5,629 nt of DNA from Chloroflexota bacterium (GTDB lineage Bacteria; Chloroflexota; Dehalococcoidia; DSTF01; RBG-16-68-14), in the NCBI GenBank assembly GCA_022561355.1, contig JADFRJ010000168.1:1-5629 (forward strand), read 5' to 3'. Below, piece after piece: positions 1-5,582 of the stretch; the first letter of the stretch is position 1; each line of letters opens with the position of its first letter. The position numbers and the translations under genes were made by a program. A model generated the notes under the pieces. That model did not search any database. It was not told the origin of the DNA and saw only the letters and a program-made list of their open reading frames with translations.

Positions 1-64
1 CGTGGCGTAAGGGGTGGAGAGCGTCTAATTGCTCGAGTTCTCTTGGCCAGAGGCCAGCTAACTC

Positions 65-514
65 GTGGCCGAGCTCCCTACTCACCATGCCGTCGCCGCC
101 GCGATGCGCTGCGCTGACGGCCTGGTGTTCGCGGTCAAGCGCCCCGACGAGCCAGGCGAGGAGCTGCCGGGCATCTGGGGCCTGCCCGCTGTCACGCTTC
201 GGGATGGCGAGACGATAGAGCAGGGGGTGCGACGCCTCGGCGCGGAGAAGCTGAGCGTCGAACTGACGCCGCTCCACGCGCTCGCCGAGGGCGAGCAGCA
301 GCGCGATGACTACGTCTTGCGCATGACGGTGTACGAGGCGTCAGCGGGCGGCGAGCCTAGACTGCCGCCGCGCTCTGCTGACGCAACGAGCACGCTCTAC
401 GTAGACGCCGATTGGCTACCTGTCGAAGCGTTCCAAGAAGCCGCGGACAAGGGCTCGCTCTGCTGCCAGCTGTTTCTCGCCCTCTCCCCTGGCCCCTCTC
501 CCGCGAGCGGGTGA
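65..514 (+). CDS. Nudix hydrolase-like protein with a degenerate Nudix box
   Basis: A 149-residue protein resembling the Nudix (MutT) fold, a family that usually hydrolyses nucleoside diphosphate derivatives. What is visible: an N-terminal strand (HHAVAAAM, residues 7-14), then LVFAVKRP (20-27), LPGIWGLP (34-41, the usual 'PGxWxLPGG' lead-in) and a helix holding the Nudix box around residues 43-65. In that box E49 and R57 are kept, but the expected RExxEE reads RLGAEK (57-62), so two of the metal-binding glutamates are replaced and the first glycine is V43. The substrate cannot be predicted, and activity may be reduced or altered. The GTG start at 65 is preferred because an in-frame stop lies at 59-61 and a later ATG (104) would remove the first strand. 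Only a weak AGAGG (49-53) precedes it. The last residues (LSPGPSPASG) come from a repeat rather than from the domain. The substrate class is unknown. Confidence 0.72.
   Translation: MAELPTHHAVAAAMRCADGLVFAVKRPDEPGEELPGIWGLPAVTLRDGETIEQGVRRLGAEKLSVELTPLHALAEGEQQRDDYVLRMTVYEASAGGEPRLPPRSADATSTLYVDADWLPVEAFQEAADKGSLCCQLFLALSPGPSPASG
478..511. repeat. GC-rich intergenic-type repeat overlapping the 3' end of the Nudix-like gene
   Basis: The stretch contains two CCCTCTCCC-like or CCCCTCTCCC blocks, then the inverted repeat CCCGCGAGCGGG (500-511), which can pair as a 4-5 bp stem. Read in the gene's frame it gives LALSPGPSPASG, a string familiar as a translation of dispersed GC-rich palindromic repeats in many GC-rich genomes. 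In the usual fuller form the right arm continues as GAGAGGG. Here the right arm decays to TGACACC, and that change supplies the TGA stop of the gene. This is probably half of a degraded REP-like element. The copy number in the genome cannot be seen from one window. Confidence 0.5.
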
Positions 515-585
515 CACCCGGAAGGCGGTGAGCTTCGTCGTTCGCACACGGGCTGCCTGACGTCCTCTGACAAGCGAACAGACGT

Positions 586-693
586 TTACGTGACCGTAAG
601 AGCGCGGTCGTAGTACCGCGCCCGCAGGCATTGCAGGCCCGTCTCGTCCACCTGCTCGCCCGTGTATGTGAACTCGTTCGAGCTGCTGCCGGG
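586..693 (-). pseudogene. RHS-repeat core remnant (C-terminal scrap)
   Basis: Reading the minus strand from 693 to the stop at 588-586 gives about 35 residues with the hallmark of the RHS-repeat-associated core. In order they are PGSSSNEF, YTGEQ, VDETGLQ, then CLRARYYD, closely matching the family pattern 'FxYTGEQxDxTGLxYLRARYYDP'. RHS/YD-repeat proteins are very large surface or secreted proteins that often carry variable toxin ends. Here only the core signature survives. The frame is closed by a stop (TAA, complement of about 733-735, inside the neighbouring gene) upstream and by TAA directly after RALTVT, before the usual GRFL(S/T) continuation. There is no start codon context or ribosome binding site. 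It is therefore a gene fragment, left by recombination or decay of an RHS locus. A residual cassette is possible but less likely. Confidence 0.72.
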
Positions 694-722
694 CGCACCG
701 AGAGGAGGTTGGCAAATTACAG

Positions 723-1265
723 TTACGGTACCTTAGCGTTGACCGCATTCACGAGGCCCTCCGGATCTGCCACGTATACGCGAAACTCCTTCGATGAAAA
801 CGACGGCAGGCCGAAGGCATCCGGATCAGCTTTCTGCCAGGGCAGGAGCGGGCTCGGAACTGAGCGTCTTAGGCCGATCTCTACGAGGATCTGGTCTCTA
901 TCGCCCCTGCCAAGCCTTGCTAGAAGCCTCTCATATATGCCCAATTGCGATACCGTTAGGAGCCGCGCTCGGATGACATCGCGCCATCTATAGGACTTTT
1001 CGGCCGACGGAATCCGGAGTTCCAGCAGCTCATCGGTGATCTCAACCAGGCCCCTGCCCATTCTCAGCCACATGGCGGAAACCGCTACGCTCGTGACGGC
1101 GAAGAAGATAGCGCTCATCACGCCGACGCTCATGTCGCCTTGCCCAGCGAACACAACGACAACGGCAATCGAACCCGCAACGGCCAACAGCAGCAGCAGC
1201 AATATTCCGCCTTTAAGCGTAGGACTATACTCCATCTTGAAACGCGTCGTGTCTTCCTTAGCCAT
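723..1265 (-). CDS. Two-helix membrane protein with PH-like domain
   Basis: A 180-residue protein. A short basic/polar N-terminus is followed by two hydrophobic helices, about residues 19-41 (ILLLLLLAVAGSIAVVVVFA) and 46-66, joined by a tight GQGDMS turn. The remainder (about 70-178) looks like a bacterial PH domain: a strand GLVEITDELLELRI, the turn and strand SYRWRDVIRARLL, further strands around QILVEIGL and EFRVYVAD, and a closing helix DPEGLVNAVNAK, which resembles the usual C-terminal helix of these domains. Such proteins are membrane-anchored with the PH-like domain probably in the cytoplasm. Their role is generally unknown and no enzymatic motif is present. The ATG at 1265 is preceded by AGGAA (complement 1271-1275) at 5-base spacing and by AAGGAG further upstream. 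It lies 93 bases downstream of the oxidoreductase on the same strand and may be co-transcribed. GC content appears lower than in its neighbours. Confidence 0.75.
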   Translation of the reverse strand: MAKEDTTRFKMEYSPTLKGGILLLLLLAVAGSIAVVVVFAGQGDMSVGVMSAIFFAVTSVAVSAMWLRMGRGLVEITDELLELRIPSAEKSYRWRDVIRARLLTVSQLGIYERLLARLGRGDRDQILVEIGLRRSVPSPLLPWQKADPDAFGLPSFSSKEFRVYVADPEGLVNAVNAKVP

Positions 1266-1358
1266 CTACGTTCCTAAGCCTACTCCTTGGGTTCGCCTGG
1301 CAGGCCGCTAGCGTGGGCCGGGGATGAGGGTCTCGAACGCGGCCGGGGCGAGCGCTCG

Positions 1359-2375
1359 TTAGCCCGCTTGCAGTTCCTTAATCATGCCCTTCAGGCGCTC
1401 TTCTTCGTCCGGGTTGTTCGCCGGGATCTGGAACGTCACGCGGTCGATCACGCCCACGCTGCGCGCCTTGATCTTGCCAACGATCTCGTCGTAGGTGCCA
1501 ATCGTCGCGAACTGCTCCAGCATCTCATCCGTGATGCCGGCGGCCATCTCCTGCCACTTGCCCTCGATTGAGAGACCAAACAACTCTTCGTTCACATGCC
1601 CCCAGCCGTGCGCGTCCAGCACAACCTTGTAGCTACGCGTCGACGCGTAGAAGGAGAGCTGCTGGCGGACGGGCGCCTTCGCCTTCTCGACGTCCTCCTC
1701 GGTCTCGCCGGTGATGATGAAGCCGGCGCCGCAGACCTCGATGTCGTCCATCGTACGGCCGCTCTTCTCCAGCCCCTTCTTGATGTTGGGCAGGATCGTG
1801 TCCTCCATGTATTTGGGCGTGTTGAACGGATGCAGCTTGACGCCGTCGCAGTGCCTGCCGACCGTGCGGCAGTTGTAGGGGTTGATCGCGGAGATGTGGA
1901 CCTTGGGGAACGGCACGTCGATCGGGCCGGCGTTGAAGAACGGCGACGTGAGCGTGTAGCGGTAGTGTTCGCCCTCGAACGCGGGCTTCGTGCCGTTCTG
2001 CCAGTTGTCCCAGACGGCATGCATCATGAGGACGTAGTCCCGCAGGCGCGGCCCGGGCGATACCCAGTCCATGCCGTAGCGACGGACGATGTGGCCCTTC
2101 ACCTGCGTGCCAAGTCCAATCGTAAAGCGCCCCTTCGAGAACTTCTGCAGGTCCCAAGCGATCTGTGCGCTGGCCATCGGGCTGCGCGGGAACGCGATGG
2201 CGACAGTGGTGCCCAGCTCCAGCGTCTCCGTGTGTTCCGCCGCGATCGCGTGGGCCAGGAACGGGTCGTGGCCCGTCTCGGGCGTGAACACGCCGTCGTA
2301 GCCCAGCCGCTCGGCCCGTTGGGCGGCCTCGGCCACGTGGGCGAGATCGACAGTCAGTCCGGTATCGACTTTCAT
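1359..2375 (-). CDS. LLM-class oxidoreductase, F420-dependent type
   Basis: A 338-residue luciferase-like monooxygenase-fold (TIM barrel) protein. Family members use coenzyme F420 or reduced FMN to oxidise or reduce small organic substrates. The whole chain fits the F420-dependent subgroup described as TIGR03617 (MSMEG_2256-like). Supporting segments are MKVDTGL at the N-terminus, AERLGYDGVFTPETGHDPF (18-38 region), LELGTTVAIAFPRSP (51-66), SKGRFTIGLGTQV (79-92), the FFNAGPIDVPFP region (about 145-157), a GVKLHPFNTPKYMED region near 180 and VCGAGFIITG near 215. Its length is normal for the family and no break is visible. The ATG start is set by GAGGAGG (complement 2380-2386) only 4 bases upstream. 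A weak TAGACT -10-like box lies at complement 2399-2404. The substrate is unknown. F420 against FMN is decided here by family resemblance only, since no single residue settles it. SAR202-type Chloroflexota are known for many such enzymes. Confidence 0.9.
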   Translation of the reverse strand: MKVDTGLTVDLAHVAEAAQRAERLGYDGVFTPETGHDPFLAHAIAAEHTETLELGTTVAIAFPRSPMASAQIAWDLQKFSKGRFTIGLGTQVKGHIVRRYGMDWVSPGPRLRDYVLMMHAVWDNWQNGTKPAFEGEHYRYTLTSPFFNAGPIDVPFPKVHISAINPYNCRTVGRHCDGVKLHPFNTPKYMEDTILPNIKKGLEKSGRTMDDIEVCGAGFIITGETEEDVEKAKAPVRQQLSFYASTRSYKVVLDAHGWGHVNEELFGLSIEGKWQEMAAGITDEMLEQFATIGTYDEIVGKIKARSVGVIDRVTFQIPANNPDEEERLKGMIKELQAG

Positions 2376-2379
2376 GGTG

Positions 2380-2386
2380 CCTCCTC
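2380..2386 (-). promoter_or_regulatory. Ribosome binding site of the oxidoreductase
   Basis: GAGGAGG on the minus strand, 4 bases before the ATG at 2375. It is a near-complete anti-Shine-Dalgarno match and fixes the start of the oxidoreductase. Confidence 0.75.
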
Positions 2387-2464
2387 AGATGGGAATCGAG
2401 TCTAGCTTCACCAGCAGGGCAAGCATACGGAGGATGGGCGCACGAGGCAAGGAACTCTTGCAGG

Positions 2465-2473
2465 TGCTACACT
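2465..2473 (+). promoter_or_regulatory. Candidate extended -10 promoter for the dockerin-protein array
   Basis: TGCTACACT is a TGn-extended -10 element (TACACT against TATAAT, 4 of 6). It lies 32 bases before the ATG at 2505 in the 129-base divergent gap. No convincing -35 box is present at 16-18 bases spacing, as is common for extended -10 promoters. No comparable element was found in the 9-base gaps downstream, so this promoter could serve the whole array. It is predicted from sequence only. Confidence 0.4.
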
Positions 2474-2492
2474 CTTGGCCAAAGAGCTAGGC

Positions 2493-2498
2493 GGAGGT
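2493..2498 (+). promoter_or_regulatory. Ribosome binding site that decides the start at 2505
   Basis: GGAGGT, 6 bases before ATG 2505. This selects 2505 over the in-frame TTG at 2475, which lacks such a site and would place ten residues in front of a well-formed signal peptide. Confidence 0.75.
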
Positions 2499-2504
2499 GC
2501 AGCT

Positions 2505-4202
2505 ATGGTGAAACGACATCGAACGCTGGCGACTGGCGGCGCGGCCGGGCTGATTCTGTTAGCCGTCTTCTTGCTGGCCGTCTTCGGGCCGGCGACCCCA
2601 GCCCAAGCCCAGATCGACATCTCCGGTGATTGGAACTTCGATGTCTTCGGCTTTGGGCCGGAGGCCATTCCATGCCCGTCGACGATCGAGCAAACAGACG
2701 CCACGTTCACGATCGATGTGGAGTGCACAAACATTGGTCTTGGCAGCTTCGCAGGCGAGATTGACGTGGAGACCGGCGAGTTCACCGCGAGCGGTGACAT
2801 CGCCGGCATACCAATCGAGCTAGCGGGGACGGCCTCGCAGGATGGAGAGACGATCGAGGGCACGTGGGATTCGTCTATCGGGCTCTCGGGGACGATCTCG
2901 GCGGAGAGGAAGCCGCCGGGGCTTACGCCGACGCCGAAGCCGACACTGCCAGCCCCGGCCGAGATGACAGGAACGTGGCGCATCAGCTTCATCGGCGTCT
3001 TCGGCGGCTCCTGCGACGTGGTGATCGAACAGAATGGCGAGGAGTTGAGCACGATCGCATCGTGTTCCATCTTAGGAATTCTGACGCTGGACGGGACGAT
3101 CGATACTATCACCGGCGGGTTCAACCTGAGCGGCAGCGGCATTTCGATAGAAGGACACGTCCTCTCGGACGGCGATTCGTTCACCGGGACGTGGGATGCC
3201 TTCTCGTTCCTCACGGGCTCACTCACGGGCGAGCGCGTGGACATCGAGCTAGTCGACATCAGCGGCGATTGGGACGCGGTGCTCCTCGGCGAAGTGTCGG
3301 ACACCTGCCTGCTCGAGATCGAGCAGGACCTCCTTGTAGCGTCGGCGGTGCTGGACTGCGAAGGGCTCAGCGAGCGCAGCCTGGAAGGCTCGGTTAATCC
3401 GTTCAGCGGGTTCCTGTCGCTACGTGGAACGCTAGGAGACGTCGAGATTGCCCTCAGCGGGCAGCTCAGCGCCGACGGCAGCTACATCTTCGGCCGAGAG
3501 TTCGCCGGCCCCGTGTTCCTCTCCGGCGCAACGAGCACATCTAGAACATTCATCGCGGTCCCTGCGGGAGCGTTGGAGCGTGGCATCGTGCTCCTGAACT
3601 GCCGTCCTGAAGCAGAGCTGGTGGCGAACAATTGCTCCTACGGGGCCGGCGTCGGCGAGATGAACGAGTTCCCCATCGAAGTTCAGGTCGCCGTCGCTCC
3701 GGTGGGTGGCTACGCCGGCCTAGAAGCGACGCTGAGTTGGGCGGAGGCACTAATGTTTGGAGAAGCCACGCCATCGAGTCAGTGCGTCAACGCCGCGGGG
3801 GTTAACAACGAACTCAGCCTTTCGCTTACGTGCTCGTTCGCGGAGCGGAGCGACTTCGTGGGTAGCGTCTTCTCCTTGACCATGACATGCGTTCCGGGCA
3901 GTAGTGCCATCGACCTCGGTGACACGAGCTTCCAGGATCTCGACGAGAACCTTGGGCCGCCCACGTTGATCAACGCGACCGTCACATGTTTCGGGCCCCA
4001 GCGTGGCGGTCCAGGCCCACCGCTCGGCGACGCGGACTGCTCGTTCGAGGTGACCAGCATCGACGCGGCGCTGGTACTCCAATTCGACGCGGGCCTGCTT
4101 GAGAGCCTCGACTGCCAGTCGGCAGCGGACGTCAATCGCGACGGCAACGTCAACAGCATCGACGCCACACTCATCCTGCAGGACGTCGCGGGGCTGCTCT
4201 AG
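2505..4202 (+). CDS. Secreted multi-module protein: three ISGDW repeats, cohesin-like domain, C-terminal dockerin
   Basis: A 565-residue exported protein with no recognisable catalytic domain. Order: basic signal peptide (KRHR, hydrophobic core about 14-28, likely cleavage after AQA at 33-35); ISGDW module 1 (37-135); a Pro/Thr linker (136-152); module 2 (153-245); module 3 (248-347); a beta-rich domain with six cysteines (357-495: C366, C377, C427, C443, C462, C495) whose EFPIEVQVAV...GGYAGLEATLSW stretch resembles a cohesin; and a type I dockerin (507-565). The dockerin has two calcium loops, D509/D511/S513/T517/D520 and D542/N544/D546/N550/D553. The modules hold C57/C74, C170/C187 and C268/C285, each pair 17 residues apart. 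All 14 cysteines fall in these pairs or domains, consistent with disulfides formed outside the cell. The gene opens a tandem series and stops 9 bases before the next paralog. The likely role is a structural or adhesive extracellular component assembled through dockerin-cohesin contacts, which is inference. Start chosen by the site at 2493-2498. Confidence 0.88.
   Translation: MVKRHRTLATGGAAGLILLAVFLLAVFGPATPAQAQIDISGDWNFDVFGFGPEAIPCPSTIEQTDATFTIDVECTNIGLGSFAGEIDVETGEFTASGDIAGIPIELAGTASQDGETIEGTWDSSIGLSGTISAERKPPGLTPTPKPTLPAPAEMTGTWRISFIGVFGGSCDVVIEQNGEELSTIASCSILGILTLDGTIDTITGGFNLSGSGISIEGHVLSDGDSFTGTWDAFSFLTGSLTGERVDIELVDISGDWDAVLLGEVSDTCLLEIEQDLLVASAVLDCEGLSERSLEGSVNPFSGFLSLRGTLGDVEIALSGQLSADGSYIFGREFAGPVFLSGATSTSRTFIAVPAGALERGIVLLNCRPEAELVANNCSYGAGVGEMNEFPIEVQVAVAPVGGYAGLEATLSWAEALMFGEATPSSQCVNAAGVNNELSLSLTCSFAERSDFVGSVFSLTMTCVPGSSAIDLGDTSFQDLDENLGPPTLINATVTCFGPQRGGPGPPLGDADCSFEVTSIDAALVLQFDAGLLESLDCQSAADVNRDGNVNSIDATLILQDVAGLL
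2613..3545 (+). repeat. Three tandem ISGDW beta modules in the first dockerin protein
   Basis: Modules lie at about 2613-2909, 2961-3239 and 3246-3545. Each starts (I/M)(S/T)G(D/T)W and has a cysteine 12-14 residues after the W. A second cysteine follows exactly 17 residues after the first. Next comes a G-S/T-(F/L)-x-G-x-(I/V) strand leading to a G-(E/G)-F or S-G-F turn and an (S/R)G strand, and the module closes on a DG...GTW or LSG pair of strands. The repeats are diverged at both DNA and protein level, so the duplication within the gene is old. I do not recognise the module as a named family. Confidence 0.75.
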
Positions 4203-4250
4203 GGCGCGCGGATGCGAAGACCGCTCGTTCTGCTCGCGATCATCGTGGCG
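4191..4250 (+). repeat. Inter-gene junction repeat, copy 1
   Basis: This covers the last dockerin codons of the first gene, its stop, a 9-base gap and the signal peptide start of the second gene. It matches 5571-5629 at about 49 of 59 positions, including a perfect 20-base run (4230-4249 against 5610-5629). The two copies are 1380 bases apart. The gap itself is the least conserved part. Confidence 0.8.
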
Positions 4251-5582
4251 CTGGCCGTTGGCGCGGGCTCGCAGCCTGCGACCGCGCAGGAGGAGATCAA
4301 CATCTCCGGGGAATGGACAGTCGAAGGCCTCCCCTTGAACGAGGCCAGTTGCCAGATGACCATCGCCCAGACCGGGACCCTGCTCGCGGTTGCCACTGAA
4401 TGCTTCGCCTGGAACTTCTCGGGTGAGATCGACCCCACAACGGGAGAGTTCACGTTGGCTGCAGCCGGTGGATTCCTACGAGCGGACTTTGAGGGGGCCG
4501 CTTCAAACGACACCCTGAGCATGACGTCAGCCGGAGACACGTTCCCAGACTCGGCCAAAATTGAAGGCGTGCGGAAGAGCGCAGCGACCGAGCGGCGCAA
4601 CATCTCGGGAGACTGGCGGTCGGTCCTATCCGGAGTCGAGGAGCTGGAACGATGCACTTCGGCAATCTGGCACAGGGAAGACGATCTAGAGGTGACCATA
4701 GACTGTGGTAGTGGAAACACCGGGAGCTTCGCCGGCACGATCAACATGGAAACCGGAAGCTTCTTGCTAAGCGGCTCGCTACTGGGCGCGGACGGAGAGC
4801 TAGAGGGTGTCGCCTCGCGAAGCGGGCGTGCGCTGGCGGCCGTCTGGTCCGCTCCTTCCCTCGGGTCTGGAACGCTAACAAGCAACCTTGAGGTGCGAAC
4901 CGGGGGCGTGGTCGCTATTGATTGCGACGGCGCGACTGAAGGTATTCAGGAGAGCTGCGTCTACGACACGGGAGAGACGTTTCTCGTACAGGTCCATGTG
5001 GCCGAGACGCCGCCGGACGGCTACAACGGCTTCGAGTTGGACGTGCACTGGACGGTCCCGCAACTCGCCTACCGGCCTTCAGAGCAATTCGAAGAAGAGT
5101 TCCTGGAACAAGGATGTCGAACGGCGAAACGAGGCAATCAGTGGGTGAGAAGAGTGCGGCCACACCCCACTGTGGCATACGTGTGCCTCAACCCGTCCGG
5201 ATCGGACATCCGTCTCTCTGCAGGCGTTCCCGTCGAGTTTGAGATCTCATGTTGGGCCGAAGGGACCGGCACGCTCAGCATCGGCGGCGGTGTCAGTACG
5301 ATCCTGTGGCTCGGCGGTGTGGGTGTTGGCTCTGGTCCGCTTGATCTGATTAGACCGCTCAAGAATGGCGCGTCTGTGACATGCCGCCCTAAGAGCGGCC
5401 AGCTTGGCGACATTGACTGCAGTGGGTTCGTCGACAGCGTCGACGCGGCGCTTCTATTGCAATTCAGCGCGGGACTCCTGGAGCCGCTCGTCTGTGACTA
5501 CAAGGGCGACATGACTCAGGACGGCCGGCTCGACAGCCGAGACGCACTGCTAGTCCTGCAAGTCGACGCGGGTCTGCTCTAA
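4212..5582 (+). CDS. Secreted paralog: two ISGDW repeats, cohesin-like domain, C-terminal dockerin
   Basis: A 456-residue paralog of the preceding gene with one module fewer. Order: signal peptide (MRRPLVLLAIIVALAVGAG, likely cleavage after ATA or TAQ near 26); ISGEW module 1 (29-122, C47/C64); ISGDW module 2 (130-229, C148/C165); six-cysteine cohesin-like domain (231-391: C238, C249, C302, C325, C347, C391) with the strand pair ETFLVQVHVAE and GYNGFELDVHW; and a dockerin (398-456) with calcium loops D400/D402/S404/D408/D411 and D433/T435/D437/D441/D444. The dockerin ends exactly at the stop and has the same 59-residue length as in the neighbour. Module 1 has lost the closing GTW strand pattern. 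The cohesin-like domain is longer than in the first gene, mainly between C302 and C391. The ATG follows the previous stop by 9 bases with only a weak GGGCG before it, so translation may be coupled to the upstream gene. No enzyme motif is visible, and the proposed structural role is inferred. Confidence 0.88.
   Translation: MRRPLVLLAIIVALAVGAGSQPATAQEEINISGEWTVEGLPLNEASCQMTIAQTGTLLAVATECFAWNFSGEIDPTTGEFTLAAAGGFLRADFEGAASNDTLSMTSAGDTFPDSAKIEGVRKSAATERRNISGDWRSVLSGVEELERCTSAIWHREDDLEVTIDCGSGNTGSFAGTINMETGSFLLSGSLLGADGELEGVASRSGRALAAVWSAPSLGSGTLTSNLEVRTGGVVAIDCDGATEGIQESCVYDTGETFLVQVHVAETPPDGYNGFELDVHWTVPQLAYRPSEQFEEEFLEQGCRTAKRGNQWVRRVRPHPTVAYVCLNPSGSDIRLSAGVPVEFEISCWAEGTGTLSIGGGVSTILWLGGVGVGSGPLDLIRPLKNGASVTCRPKSGQLGDIDCSGFVDSVDAALLLQFSAGLLEPLVCDYKGDMTQDGRLDSRDALLVLQVDAGLL
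4296..4898 (+). repeat. Two tandem ISGDW beta modules in the second dockerin protein
   Basis: Modules lie at about 4296-4577 and 4599-4898, each with the ISG(D/E)W opening and a cysteine pair 17 residues apart. Module 2 keeps the GSFAGTINMETGSF core, very close to GSFAGEIDVETGEF in module 1 of the upstream gene. This supports descent of whole modules between paralogs. Confidence 0.75.

Noticed and set aside
586..599. Short hairpin TTACG-TGAC-CGTAA
   Set aside because: The stem is only 5 bp, with no T-tract and no conserved context, so it could be chance.
602..621. Perfect 7-bp inverted repeat with 6-base loop, a possible terminator
   Set aside because: It coincides with the codons for RARYYDRA of the RHS scrap, has no T-run on either strand, and is best explained by that coding sequence. 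A weak role in the convergent gap cannot be excluded.
416..748. Minus-strand open frames of 110-113 codons across 357-748
   Set aside because: They overlap the Nudix-like gene and the membrane gene and are Arg-rich without structure. The meaningful signal there is the RHS scrap in a different frame.
1349..1358. Palindrome CGAGCGCTCG just after the oxidoreductase stop
   Set aside because: It has no loop and no T-run and is too short to call a terminator or operator.
1596..2405. Long open frame on the plus strand (269 codons) opposite the oxidoreductase
   Set aside because: It is antisense to a well-supported conserved gene, is Arg/Val/Asp-rich without domain features, and is explained by GC-rich codon bias.
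2475..2504. Upstream TTG start adding ten residues to the first secreted protein
   Set aside because: It lacks a ribosome binding site and overlaps the proposed promoter/leader. ATG 2505 has GGAGGT at good spacing and begins a normal signal peptide.
2408..3304. Long minus-strand open frame (298 codons) rich in Ser/Pro/Val
   Set aside because: It is antisense to the first secreted protein, whose signal peptide, modules and ribosome binding site are clear, and it has no domain pattern of its own.
4199..4885. Minus-strand open frame of 228 codons over the second array gene
   Set aside because: It is the same low-complexity Ser/Pro antisense pattern as the one above and shadows the real gene.
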